DNA from: Palleronia sp. LCG004
GTDB taxonomy: Bacteria; Pseudomonadota; Alphaproteobacteria; Rhodobacterales; Rhodobacteraceae
DNA: 64,000 nt
Direction of reading: 5' to 3'
Assembly (NCBI RefSeq): GCF_032931615.1
Contig: NZ_CP136759.1
Location: 682,001 to 746,000, forward strand
The notes beneath the pieces are model-generated. The model was not told where the DNA came from. It saw nothing but the letters and a program-made list of their open reading frames with translations, and did not search any database. The position numbers and the translations under genes are program-made. Shown here piece by piece: positions 30,936 to 38,663 of the stretch. The stretch's first letter is position 1. Each line of letters begins with the position of its first letter.

Positions 30936-31307
30936 TCTTCTACTTCCTTTGGTCTGCACCCGATACAGATTACAGCCTGACGACTTAGCCCGGTCGCCTT
31001 CGAGATCGCGCTAGCTCCATTGCCCTGGGATAGCATTGCCTTTACGATATCCAGCGTCTCGCGTTCGTATGATGGCTTCCTTGCCCCTGTACTTTCGGTC
31101 ATCGCCCCGCACAGCCTCTATACCGGCCCTCTGAGCTGCTTTCGTCGCTGCCGCTTGCTTGGGGCCGTTTGTAGCCATGAAAGCAATAAGGGCGTCCCGT
31201 ATGGCTTCTTGCATAGGGTCCTGCGGTGTGCCGTCGAAGCTCATGTTGTTGATCACCGTGCGGATAGTCACGGCCTTGCGGATGAACTCCCGTATTGTGT
31301 CGGTCAC
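30936..31307 (-). pseudogene. Serine resolvase/invertase C-terminal remnant, frameshifted
   Basis: Two frames on the minus strand together give the C-terminal part of a serine recombinase. The first, from about 31307, reads TVINNMSFDGTPQDPMQ, then ALIAFMATNGPKQAAATKAAQRAGIEA. Near 31090 the match jumps to the next frame, reading ARKPSYERETLDIVKAM followed by ASAISKATGLSRQAV, the terminal HTH, and ends at TAA 30936-30938. The catalytic N-terminal domain is absent because a stop lies just upstream of 31307 and the integrase gene comes next. The remnant is therefore dead. Confidence 0.75.
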
Positions 31308-31350
31308 TTCCTAGCCCGGGTCCTGCGATCTACGAAGTTGCTTGCCGTGA

Positions 31351-32529
31351 TCATGCAACCGCAACAAGCCACTTTCGAAGAATGGGGATCGGATATCCTG
31401 TTCCGTATCCATGGCCAACGCCATCGGTCTGCCAACCACCGATCTGATCGACGATATCGGCCGGACATTCGACTGCCCTTAGCCGGTCCCGCATAGAGTG
31501 GCGAAAGCTGTGCATCGTTGCACCGTCAGGGACATACGTTTTCAGCCATTTATTCAACGCCGCACTAGCTGCATTGGCGTTCGTGGTATTGGTCTTGTTG
31601 TACCGTGGAAAGGCAAACCTTGACCCACCTTGCTTAGCTTTGATCCTCTGCGCCGCCCAAAATGCCGAACCGACAAGGGGGATTTCGCGGGCGCTTCCCG
31701 GTGTCTTCAAGCGTCGCCAAGGATGCGGTTGAATACGGACGAAGTAGCGTCCCTCCGCGCCTTCCACGATATCATCGGATGCAAGTCCCGCCGCTTCCGC
31801 CAAGCGCATCCCGGTATCCGCAACAAGCGATACCAACCACCGCATTTCATCGTCCGCGAGATAACAGTTTTCTTGCACTATCCTGATTGCATCAAGGGGG
31901 ACCGGTTGACGATCCTTCACCCCTGCGGTTCGGTCAAAATAGACCTTTCCGAACGGGTTCGTAATATCCAAGCCCTTTTCTGAGGCTGCAAAGTTGATCA
32001 CGGATCGCACGGTCCCGAAGATACGGACGATGCTACTGCCCGCCATGCCCCGGTCTATCAGCGCATCCCGAAAGGTGTTGGCGTCTGTCTTCTTGTATTC
32101 AGAAATTGGTCGGTCCCCACAGACATCGATCACGTAGCCGCAAGACCGCTCTGCCGCACGATGGAAGGTGGTTCCTTTGCCCTTCCCCTTCAAACGCAGG
32201 TACACGCCTACGCACTCTGAGAGCGTCATATAGCCATTGGTGACGCCGGGACTGCTAATCGGCTCAGGACCAATAGGAACGGCCCCAGAGCGGAGCATAT
32301 GCTTGCCGGGAAGCTCCGTATCCCTGCATCGAAGGTGATACCAATACTCGTCGAGCTGTGCAGAGGCTCGTATCGCCCGTGACGCGGCTATCGATGCTGA
32401 CCTTGTTCGTAGCGAGTATGAGATTCGAGATGAAGTGTAGTGCCGTCTCAGGGCCGTCGGAACGCGCCTTACGAAGTAGTAGACGCCGTCTTTGGTGAAG
32501 GTATGGGAGGCAGAAATGTTCTCCAGCAT
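31351..32529 (-). CDS. Tyrosine-type site-specific integrase of the tRNA-Phe island
   Basis: The 392-residue integrase lies directly against the 3' end of tRNA-Phe, the usual place for the integrase of a tRNA-targeting island. The N-terminus FTKDGVYYFVRRVPTALRRHY is the arm-binding start common in alphaproteobacterial phage-type integrases. Catalytic motifs are the arginine in DTGMRLAEAAGL, the HxxR motif in MHSFRHSMRDRL, and a C-terminal GGWQTDGVGHGYGTGY that should carry the nucleophilic tyrosine. I start at ATG 32529 (MLENISASHTF) behind AAGG; an in-frame TTG at 32574 is weaker. The frame is intact. Confidence 0.88.
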   Translation of the reverse strand: MLENISASHTFTKDGVYYFVRRVPTALRRHYTSSRISYSLRTRSASIAASRAIRASAQLDEYWYHLRCRDTELPGKHMLRSGAVPIGPEPISSPGVTNGYMTLSECVGVYLRLKGKGKGTTFHRAAERSCGYVIDVCGDRPISEYKKTDANTFRDALIDRGMAGSSIVRIFGTVRSVINFAASEKGLDITNPFGKVYFDRTAGVKDRQPVPLDAIRIVQENCYLADDEMRWLVSLVADTGMRLAEAAGLASDDIVEGAEGRYFVRIQPHPWRRLKTPGSAREIPLVGSAFWAAQRIKAKQGGSRFAFPRYNKTNTTNANAASAALNKWLKTYVPDGATMHSFRHSMRDRLRAVECPADIVDQIGGWQTDGVGHGYGTGYPIPILRKWLVAVA

Positions 32530-32608
32530 GTTATACGCCTTGTGTAGCTTGCTCCTGAAGCTGTTGCGTATCAATGACTTAGAGATTTAGGTGGTGCCCG
32601 GGGGCGGA
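32521..32608 (-). repeat. att-like copy at tRNA-Phe (partner of 27197-27284)
   Basis: This is the tRNA-proximal copy of the 88-bp inverted pair. It runs from within the T arm of tRNA-Phe through CCA and the spacer to the third codon of the integrase. The integration crossover should lie inside it, most likely in the tRNA 3' part. Confidence 0.85.
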
Positions 32609-32666
32609 ATCGAACCACCGACACGAGGATTTTCAATCCACTGCTCTACCCCTGAGCTACCCGGGC
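32592..32666 (-). tRNA. tRNA-Phe (GAA), island integration site
   Basis: The minus strand gives acceptor stem GCCCGGG/CCCGGGC, D arm GCTC...GAGC, anticodon loop TTGAAAA (anticodon GAA) and T arm with GGTTCGATTCC. CCA is encoded at 32592-32594. The tRNA is complete, so its 3' end is either original or restored by the integrated element. Confidence 0.95.
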
Positions 32667-32835
32667 ACGGGTGAGGGCGGAACCCTCTGGGTGGCGACCT
32701 CTTAGACGGGGGCGGACGGCAAGTCCAGAGGGTCGGCCGGAAAAATGCGGAGATTCGAAGCTTGGGTCGATCGGCCGGTCGGAGCGTGGGGAACGAACGG
32801 GTTTCCCGGTGCGGATGACGCGCGACTTGACGGTG

Positions 32836-33009
32836 TCAATGTTCGGTTTCGTCCCGCTTGCGGTCGTCGTCGGACCATTCGTCATCGGCCTCGACGGGGA
32901 CCGCGTAGCGGCCGGTCAGCCACTTGCCGAGGTCGATATCGGCACAGCGGCTGGAGCAGAACGGGCGATAGGCGGGAACGGTCTCGGACTTGCAGATCGG
33001 ACAGGTCAT
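32836..33009 (-). CDS. yacG: DNA gyrase inhibitor YacG
   Basis: The small zinc protein has 57 residues. Four cysteines, C3 and C6 in MTCPICKS and C18 and C22 in RPFCSSRC, form the zinc site, followed by ADIDLGKWLTGRYAVP, the YacG signature. YacG binds GyrB and inhibits gyrase. ATG 33007-33009 overlaps the end of the upstream RNase gene. The acidic tail is normal. Confidence 0.92.
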   Translation of the reverse strand: MTCPICKSETVPAYRPFCSSRCADIDLGKWLTGRYAVPVEADDEWSDDDRKRDETEH

Positions 33010-34049
33010 GGAGGGAAGCTCCGCGTGAGCTCGTGCAGGGGAAGGCGGTCGCGCTTGCGCTGGAGCTCGAAACAGCCGAGCGGCGTCCAGCCGGCGAGGA
33101 CCGTATCGACCGGATCGGCGCGGAACGCCGCGCGCAGGATCTGCTCCAGCGTCTTGCGGTCCTTCTTGGGGCAGGGGGCGAAATCGATCGTGATCTGCCC
33201 GCCGAGTCCCCGGCATCTGAGCTGCCCGGGAAGCGCACGGGCCGCCGCGATGTTGGTCTTGAGGCCCGCGGCGAGCGACGTGTCGCCGCCGGTATTGACG
33301 TCGACGGCGACAAGGGCACGCGTGGGCTCGATGCTCATCCAGCCATGCGCGTCGAGTTCGGCATGGGAAGAGGCCAGCACGTCGATATGGTCGTGGATGC
33401 CGTGATCGGCGAAGTTCCCCGGCTCCGAGAAGATCGCGTCGGGCGTGGGCCAGTCGCGCCAGGCGAGCATGTGCGGGTCCGGCCCGTCGAGGAGCAGCTC
33501 CGGCTCGCTTCCCTCGTCGGCCGCGACCTGCTTGGCGAGATCCATCGTCGCGGCGATGTCCTCGGCGATTTCGCCGTCATCGGCATGTTCGGAGGCGCTG
33601 CGCAGGATGAGGCCGAGATCCTCGGGTGCGCCGGCCACGTCATGCGCGATGGCGAGCAACGCCTCGCGACGATCGTCATCGCGGATGCCGCGCGCGACGT
33701 TGTAACCGGGCGCGCCGGGCGTGACGATCACGTGGCGCGACTTGAAGAGCGGACGTGCGGTCACCGGCACGGCCTTGCCGGCTTCGGCATAGCCCGTGAC
33801 CTGCACCACGATCATCTCGCCGGGCGCAAGGCCTCGCGCCTGCCGCAGATAGGCACGGCCATCGGGCATCCGCAGCGTCACGCCACCTTGTCCCTTCATC
33901 TGCCGATCGACCTGCGCGCGATAGATCGCGCCAGGTACCGGACGGCCGCCTGGATCCTCGATCAGCAGGTCGTCGAGCTTTCCGTCGACCAGCATCGCGG
34001 CTGCCAGACGCTCTCCGAAGGCATCGAGATGGACGGTGCGCCCCTTCAT
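33006..34049 (-). CDS. rng: Ribonuclease E/G family protein
   Basis: The 347-residue protein is a short member of the RNase E/G family. It has an S1-like N-terminal part, then the catalytic region [48 protein letters not shown] with the metal-binding aspartates. The zinc-link CPxC of RNase E is absent. Family enzymes cut AU-rich single-stranded RNA and process rRNA. ATG 34047-34049 overlaps the maf stop. The gene lies in the conserved infA-maf-rng-yacG block. Confidence 0.88.
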   Translation of the reverse strand: MKGRTVHLDAFGERLAAAMLVDGKLDDLLIEDPGGRPVPGAIYRAQVDRQMKGQGGVTLRMPDGRAYLRQARGLAPGEMIVVQVTGYAEAGKAVPVTARPLFKSRHVIVTPGAPGYNVARGIRDDDRREALLAIAHDVAGAPEDLGLILRSASEHADDGEIAEDIAATMDLAKQVAADEGSEPELLLDGPDPHMLAWRDWPTPDAIFSEPGNFADHGIHDHIDVLASSHAELDAHGWMSIEPTRALVAVDVNTGGDTSLAAGLKTNIAAARALPGQLRCRGLGGQITIDFAPCPKKDRKTLEQILRAAFRADPVDTVLAGWTPLGCFELQRKRDRLPLHELTRSFPP

Positions 34050-34621
34050 GCCGCGCTCCGCGTCGATAGGCCCGCCGCTTGAAGAAGCTGCGCGGTCTCG
34101 TGGAGGGGGAGGCCCATGATGGCCGAGAACGACCCCTCGATCCAAGGCACGAAGGCGGCTGCCGGCCCCTGGATCGCGTATCCACCCGCCTTGCCGCGCC
34201 AGTCGCCCGTCGCGATGTAGCCGTCGATTTCCTCGCGCGAGAGACGCTTCATCCGGACCCGGCTTTCGACGTCGCGGATCCAGGTCCGCTCGGTCGTGCG
34301 CACGGCGATGGAAGAGTGGACGCGATGCCTGCGGCCGGACAGAAGGCCGAGGAACTCGCGCGCCTCGGCTTCGTCGGCGGGTTTGCCGAGGATGCGACGG
34401 CCGGCCGCGACGCTCGTATCCGCCGTCAGGAGGACCTCGCCGTCGGTGATCTCGATCGCATTGGATTTCTCGCGCGCCATCCGCGTGACGTAGGGGCGCG
34501 GGGTTTCGTCCCCGGCCGGCGTCTCGTCGATGTCGGGCACACGGACTTCATCGGGAACGAACCCGATCTGGGCGAGAAGCTCGAGCCGCCTGGGCGAGCC
34601 GGATCCGAGGATCAGGCGCAT
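34046..34621 (-). CDS. maf: Maf-family nucleotide pyrophosphatase
   Basis: The 191-residue protein begins with the Maf signature [19 protein letters not shown]. It continues with [32 protein letters not shown] and [34 protein letters not shown]. Maf enzymes hydrolyse non-canonical or modified nucleoside triphosphates and keep them out of DNA and RNA. It follows infA by a few bases and overlaps rng by four, so the block is co-transcribed. Confidence 0.94.
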   Translation of the reverse strand: MRLILGSGSPRRLELLAQIGFVPDEVRVPDIDETPAGDETPRPYVTRMAREKSNAIEITDGEVLLTADTSVAAGRRILGKPADEAEAREFLGLLSGRRHRVHSSIAVRTTERTWIRDVESRVRMKRLSREEIDGYIATGDWRGKAGGYAIQGPAAAFVPWIEGSFSAIMGLPLHETAQLLQAAGLSTRSAA

Positions 34622-34622
34622 C

Positions 34623-34841
34623 TCACTTGAAGCGATAGTTGATCCGTCCCTTGGTCAGATCGTACGGGGTCATCTCGACCTGTACCTTGTCGCCGGCCAG
34701 AACGCGGATGCGGTTCTTGCGCATCTTGCCTGCCGTATGCGCGATGATCTCATGGCCGTTCTCCAGCTCGACCCTGAATGTCGCATTCGGCAGGAGTTCC
34801 TTCACGACACCGGGAAATTCGAGCAGTTCTTCCTTGGCCAT
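34623..34841 (-). CDS. infA: Translation initiation factor IF-1
   Basis: The 72-residue S1/OB-fold protein starts at [53 protein letters not shown]. It binds the A site of the 30S subunit during initiation. I start at ATG 34839-34841, the canonical MAKEE, instead of an ATG two codons upstream. It heads the infA-maf-rng-yacG block. Confidence 0.98.
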   Translation of the reverse strand: MAKEELLEFPGVVKELLPNATFRVELENGHEIIAHTAGKMRKNRIRVLAGDKVQVEMTPYDLTKGRINYRFK

Positions 34842-34954
34842 GGTCATTCCTGTCTTGCCGCCCTCCGTTCGGGCGCTCCACTAGATGAAGCGTATCGCGC
34901 CGGTTTTCAAGACGTTATCTCGGGGTGCGCCCATTTCGTTAATTCCGGGGTCGT

Positions 34955-36262
34955 TCACCCGCCTTCGTTGAGCCGGTCGAGCCGCGCACGGACGCTCAGC
35001 CCATGCGCCTCGAGGCTTTCGGATCGGGCGAGCGTCTCGGCCGCGCCGCCGATCGCGCCGAGGGCCGCGGGCGTCATCCGTGCCATCGTCGTGCGCTTGA
35101 GAAAATCGAGCACCGACAATCCGCTCGAGAACCGCGCCGAGCGCGCGGTCGGCAGGACGTGGTTCGGTCCCCCCACGTAGTCGCCGATCGCCTCGGGTGT
35201 CCATTTCCCGAGGAACATGGCCCCCGCATGGCGGATCCGGGCGGCGAGGGGCTCCGGATCGTCGACGCAGAGTTCCAGGTGCTCAGCCGCGATTCGATTG
35301 GCAAGCGCCGCGGCCTCGTCGAGATCGCCGACAACGACGATGGCCCCGAAATCGCGCCAGCTCGCGCCGGCGATGTCGCGTCTTTCCAGCGTTTCGAGCC
35401 GCGCCTCGACGGCCGCGGCCACAGAATTGGCCAGATTCGCATCGTCGGTCACGAGGATCGATTGCGCGCTCTCGTCATGTTCGGCCTGGCTCAGAAGGTC
35501 GAGCGCGATCCAGTCGGGATCGTTGTCGGCATCGGCGATCACCAGAATCTCCGACGGTCCCGCGATCATGTCGATGCCGACCCGGCCGAAGACCCGCCGT
35601 TTGGCTGCGGCGACATAGGCGTTGCCCGGGCCGGTGATCTTGTCGACGGGTGCGACGCTCTCGGTGCCGTAGGCAAAGGCCGCGATCGCCTGCGCGCCGC
35701 CCACGCGCAGCACCTGATCGACGCCTGCGATACGCGCCGCGAGAAGGACGAGCGGATTGACGCGCCCGTCGGGCGTCGGCACCGCGACGACCAGCCGTTC
35801 GACCCCCGCCACCTTGGCCGGGATCGCGTTCATCAAGACCGACGACGGGTAGGAGGCGAGGCCCCCGGGCACGTAGAGCCCGGCCGCATCGACCGGCCCC
35901 CAGCGCCAGCCAAGCGTCGCGCCGGTGTCGTCCTCCCATTGTGCATCGCCGGGCATCTGCCGTTCGTGATAGGCCCGGATCCGCCCGGCTGCGAGCTCCA
36001 GCGCCGCGCGTTCCGCTTCGGGCACGCGCGCCACATGCGCGTCGATCTCATCCTCGGTGAAGAACAGCGTTCCGGGCGTGAGGTCGAGCCGGTCGAACCG
36101 CGCGGTCAGTTCGATCAGCGCCGCATCGCCGCGGGCGCGCACATCGGCGATGATCGCGGCGACCGCGTCGTCGACATCGACGCTCTCCTCGCGCTTCGCG
36201 CCAAGAAGCGCTGCGAAGCGGCTCTCGAAATCCGGGTCCCCGGTATTCAATCTCGCGGGCAT
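34955..36262 (-). CDS. hisD: Histidinol dehydrogenase
   Basis: It catalyses the last two steps of histidine biosynthesis, L-histidinol to L-histidine with two NAD+. The protein is about 435 residues, normal for the family. Visible are LYVPGGLASYPSSVLMNAIPAKVAGV, the signature DMIAGPSEILVIADADNDP and the zinc region SQAEHDESAQSILVT. Two ATGs lie together; I choose the second (36260-36262, MPARLNTGD) because AGAAGGG sits at better spacing. DUF2948 and murA lie upstream on the same strand, an order often seen in Rhodobacteraceae. Confidence 0.96.
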   Translation of the reverse strand: MPARLNTGDPDFESRFAALLGAKREESVDVDDAVAAIIADVRARGDAALIELTARFDRLDLTPGTLFFTEDEIDAHVARVPEAERAALELAAGRIRAYHERQMPGDAQWEDDTGATLGWRWGPVDAAGLYVPGGLASYPSSVLMNAIPAKVAGVERLVVAVPTPDGRVNPLVLLAARIAGVDQVLRVGGAQAIAAFAYGTESVAPVDKITGPGNAYVAAAKRRVFGRVGIDMIAGPSEILVIADADNDPDWIALDLLSQAEHDESAQSILVTDDANLANSVAAAVEARLETLERRDIAGASWRDFGAIVVVGDLDEAAALANRIAAEHLELCVDDPEPLAARIRHAGAMFLGKWTPEAIGDYVGGPNHVLPTARSARFSSGLSVLDFLKRTTMARMTPAALGAIGGAAETLARSESLEAHGLSVRARLDRLNEGG

Positions 36263-36358
36263 GGACATTCCCTTCTGGCGGCAGGGTCACTGGCCGCGCA
36301 TGGGCCGGCCCCTCTTTGCTATCTCAAATACGCATGGCGCGAGGGTCGTCAGGCGCGC

Positions 36359-36823
36359 TCAGGTCTCGTGATGCGGCACCTTGCCCGACGGCGCGTCGTA
36401 GGGCCGCGTGACGTCGCGCAGGCTGACCTCAAGCGCTTCGACATCGACCGCGATCGCACCGTCGCCCGCCAGCCAGAACACGATGCGCCCCGTCCCGTCC
36501 TCTCCGGGCTCGAGCGAGATCGACAGGAGCGACAGGACCAGGTCCTTCTCGCCGCGCTCGATCCCGTAGCTCTTGACGGCGAGCACGTCCTCGACGGCGA
36601 GGACGGATTGCACACGCTCGGCCCGGCCGATCGCCGCATCCTCCCAGCGGAAGCGGTTGAGAAGAAAGGCGAAGCGCCGTTGCGATCGCTGCCAGGTCAT
36701 CTCGGTCGCCGGAAAGACTGCATCCTGCACCAGCGACGAGATCACCTGCAGATCCTCTGCATCCATGGCCCTGAGCCGGAGCGGCGCGGGGCCCGCATCC
36801 TCGAACCGTGCGTCCTCGGTCAT
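36359..36823 (-). CDS. DUF2948 family protein
   Basis: The 154-residue soluble protein has the DUF2948 features: [39 protein letters not shown] and the [19 protein letters not shown] ending. Function is unknown. ATG 36821-36823 overlaps the murA stop (ATGA), so it is translationally coupled to murA, and hisD follows. The placement is conserved in Rhodobacteraceae. Confidence 0.9.
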   Translation of the reverse strand: MTEDARFEDAGPAPLRLRAMDAEDLQVISSLVQDAVFPATEMTWQRSQRRFAFLLNRFRWEDAAIGRAERVQSVLAVEDVLAVKSYGIERGEKDLVLSLLSISLEPGEDGTGRIVFWLAGDGAIAVDVEALEVSLRDVTRPYDAPSGKVPHHET

Positions 36824-38091
36824 CGGCCGGCCACGCGGGAGACCCGCGCCCCCACCGCCCCGAGCTTCTCCTCGACCCGTTCGTAGCCGCGATCGAGGTG
36901 GTAGACGCGGTTGACGATCGTCTCGCCCTCGGCCGCGAGGCCCGCGAGGATCAGCGACACGGAGGCGCGCAGATCGGTCGCCATGACCGGTGCGCCCTTG
37001 AGCCGTTCGACGCCCGTCACGGTCGCATGGCCCCCCTGCACGTCGATCCGCGCGCCCATCCGCATCAGTTCGGGCGCATGCATGAAGCGGTTCTCGAAGA
37101 TGTTCTCCTCGAGCCGCGAAACGCCGTCGGCGGTGCACAGAAGCGCCATCATCTGTGCCTGCAGATCGGTCGGAAAGCCCGGGAAGGGCTCGGTCGCGAC
37201 GTCGACGGCCCGCACGCGGCCATTGTGGCGCGAGACCTTGAGGCCGCGGGCCGTCTCCTCGATCGTGATCCCGGCGGCGTCGAGCTTTTCGCAGAAGGCC
37301 GCGACCAGATCCATCCGACCGCCGATGCATTCCACCCAGCCGCCGCAGATCGCGGGGGCGAGCATGTAGGTCCCGAGCTCGATCCGATCGGACACGACAC
37401 GATGCGTCGCGGGAGAGAGCGCCTCAACTCCCTCGACCGTGATCGTCGATGTGCCTTCGCCCTCGATCCGTGCGCCCATGGCGCGCAGGCATTCGGCGAG
37501 ATCGACGATCTCGGGCTCGCGCGCGGCGTTGCGGATCTCGGTCGTGCCGCGTGCCAGCGTGGCGGCCATCAGCACGTTCTCGGTCGCGCCGACCGAGACC
37601 AACGGAAAGTCCACGATGCCGCCCCTGAGCCCGCCCGAGGGGGCCGTCGCGTGGACATAGCCGTCGCGCAGGTCGAGCTCGGCGCCGAGCTTTTCGAGCG
37701 CGCTCAGATGCAGGTCCACGGGGCGCGCACCGATCGCGCATCCGCCCGGAAGCGACACCTCGGCGCGCCCCTCGCGCGCGAGGAGGGGGCCCAGAACGAG
37801 AATCGAGGCGCGCATCTTGCGCACGATGTCGTAATCCGCGCGCGTTCCCGTCAGAGCATGCGAGGACAGCGACAGGACCTGCCCGCCCTGCATCTGCGTC
37901 ACCTCGGTTCCGAGCGATTGCAGGAGTTGCGTCATCGTCTGGATGTCCGACAGCCGCGGCGCATTGGTGAGCGTCAGGGGGCCGTCGCTCAGCAGCGTCG
38001 CGGGCATCAGCGTGAGGCAGGCGTTCTTGGCCCCCGCGATGGGAATCTCTCCGGCGAGCTCATGGCCGCCTTCGACCAGAATGGAATCCAT
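36820..38091 (-). CDS. murA: UDP-N-acetylglucosamine 1-carboxyvinyltransferase MurA
   Basis: It catalyses the first committed step of peptidoglycan synthesis, transfer of enolpyruvate from PEP to UDP-GlcNAc. The 423 residues match the family length. The substrate lysine is in [18 protein letters not shown], and the fosfomycin-target cysteine is present in [23 protein letters not shown]. The start is ATG 38089-38091 ([14 protein letters not shown]). Confidence 0.97.
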   Translation of the reverse strand: MDSILVEGGHELAGEIPIAGAKNACLTLMPATLLSDGPLTLTNAPRLSDIQTMTQLLQSLGTEVTQMQGGQVLSLSSHALTGTRADYDIVRKMRASILVLGPLLAREGRAEVSLPGGCAIGARPVDLHLSALEKLGAELDLRDGYVHATAPSGGLRGGIVDFPLVSVGATENVLMAATLARGTTEIRNAAREPEIVDLAECLRAMGARIEGEGTSTITVEGVEALSPATHRVVSDRIELGTYMLAPAICGGWVECIGGRMDLVAAFCEKLDAAGITIEETARGLKVSRHNGRVRAVDVATEPFPGFPTDLQAQMMALLCTADGVSRLEENIFENRFMHAPELMRMGARIDVQGGHATVTGVERLKGAPVMATDLRASVSLILAGLAAEGETIVNRVYHLDRGYERVEEKLGAVGARVSRVAGR

Positions 38092-38100
38092 CTTACCGTC

Positions 38101-38250
38101 CTACCGCTTGGATGTGTCGTCCTTGCCCGCGCCGCGTGCGCGGGCCTGGGCCTTGCGCTTTGCCATATTGGCCTTGAGCGCGGCCTTCAAGCGGTCGTCG
38201 CGGCTCTTCGCGGGAGAGGGTGGGGGAGTCGTTCCGGATGCCTTGCCCAT
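38101..38250 (-). CDS. Small basic hypothetical protein upstream of murA
   Basis: A 49-residue lysine- and arginine-rich protein (MGKASGTTPPPSPAKSRDDR, then LKAALKANMAKRKAQARARG) ends 9 bases before murA. Similar short proteins with RLKAALKANMA are common beside murA in Rhodobacteraceae. I start at ATG 38248-38250; an in-frame ATG further up would add a poorly coded N-terminus. Function is unknown; it looks like a single basic helix. Confidence 0.7.
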   Translation of the reverse strand: MGKASGTTPPPSPAKSRDDRLKAALKANMAKRKAQARARGAGKDDTSKR

Positions 38251-38370
38251 GTCCCGATCTCTACCCGACGTGCGCGCTCCGGTCCAGATCGCACGACGCA
38301 TCGGCAAAAAGCCTGCCCGACCTCTTGCGCCGGTCCATCTTCGCGTCTATTGACCCGCCACGATCGAGCC

Positions 38371-38445
<75 letters not shown>

Positions 38446-38625
38446 CTCGGTCGAGGTCCCTCACGGACGTTCGGACCGGGTTCGGTTCGTGACACGTGCC
38501 GCTTTGTATCCATCAGCCATTTTCAGTGAGTCCGGTTTCCGCGCGGGCACATGTCGTCAGACGCGACACGCTGGTCGTATGGGTCGACATGCGATCGGAA
38601 TCGGGAAGGCAGAGAGTTCCGCCGG

Positions 38626-38649
38626 CGGGCGGGCTTGCGAACCCGCCCG
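38626..38649 (-). terminator. GC-rich hairpin after the N-demethylase-like gene
   Basis: A perfect 8-bp stem CGGGCGGG/CCCGCCCG with an 8-base loop lies 15 bases past the stop of the flavoprotein gene. There is no T run, so efficiency is uncertain. Confidence 0.5.
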
Positions 38650-38663
38650 ACCGCAAGCGGGAA

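Noticed and set aside
30798..30980. 60-codon plus-strand ORF in the island
   Set aside because: No ribosome site or family likeness, and it overlaps the resolvase remnant on the other strand.
32836..33216. Longer version of yacG
   Set aside because: The added N-terminus overlaps the RNase gene and lacks YacG features; the true start is 33009.
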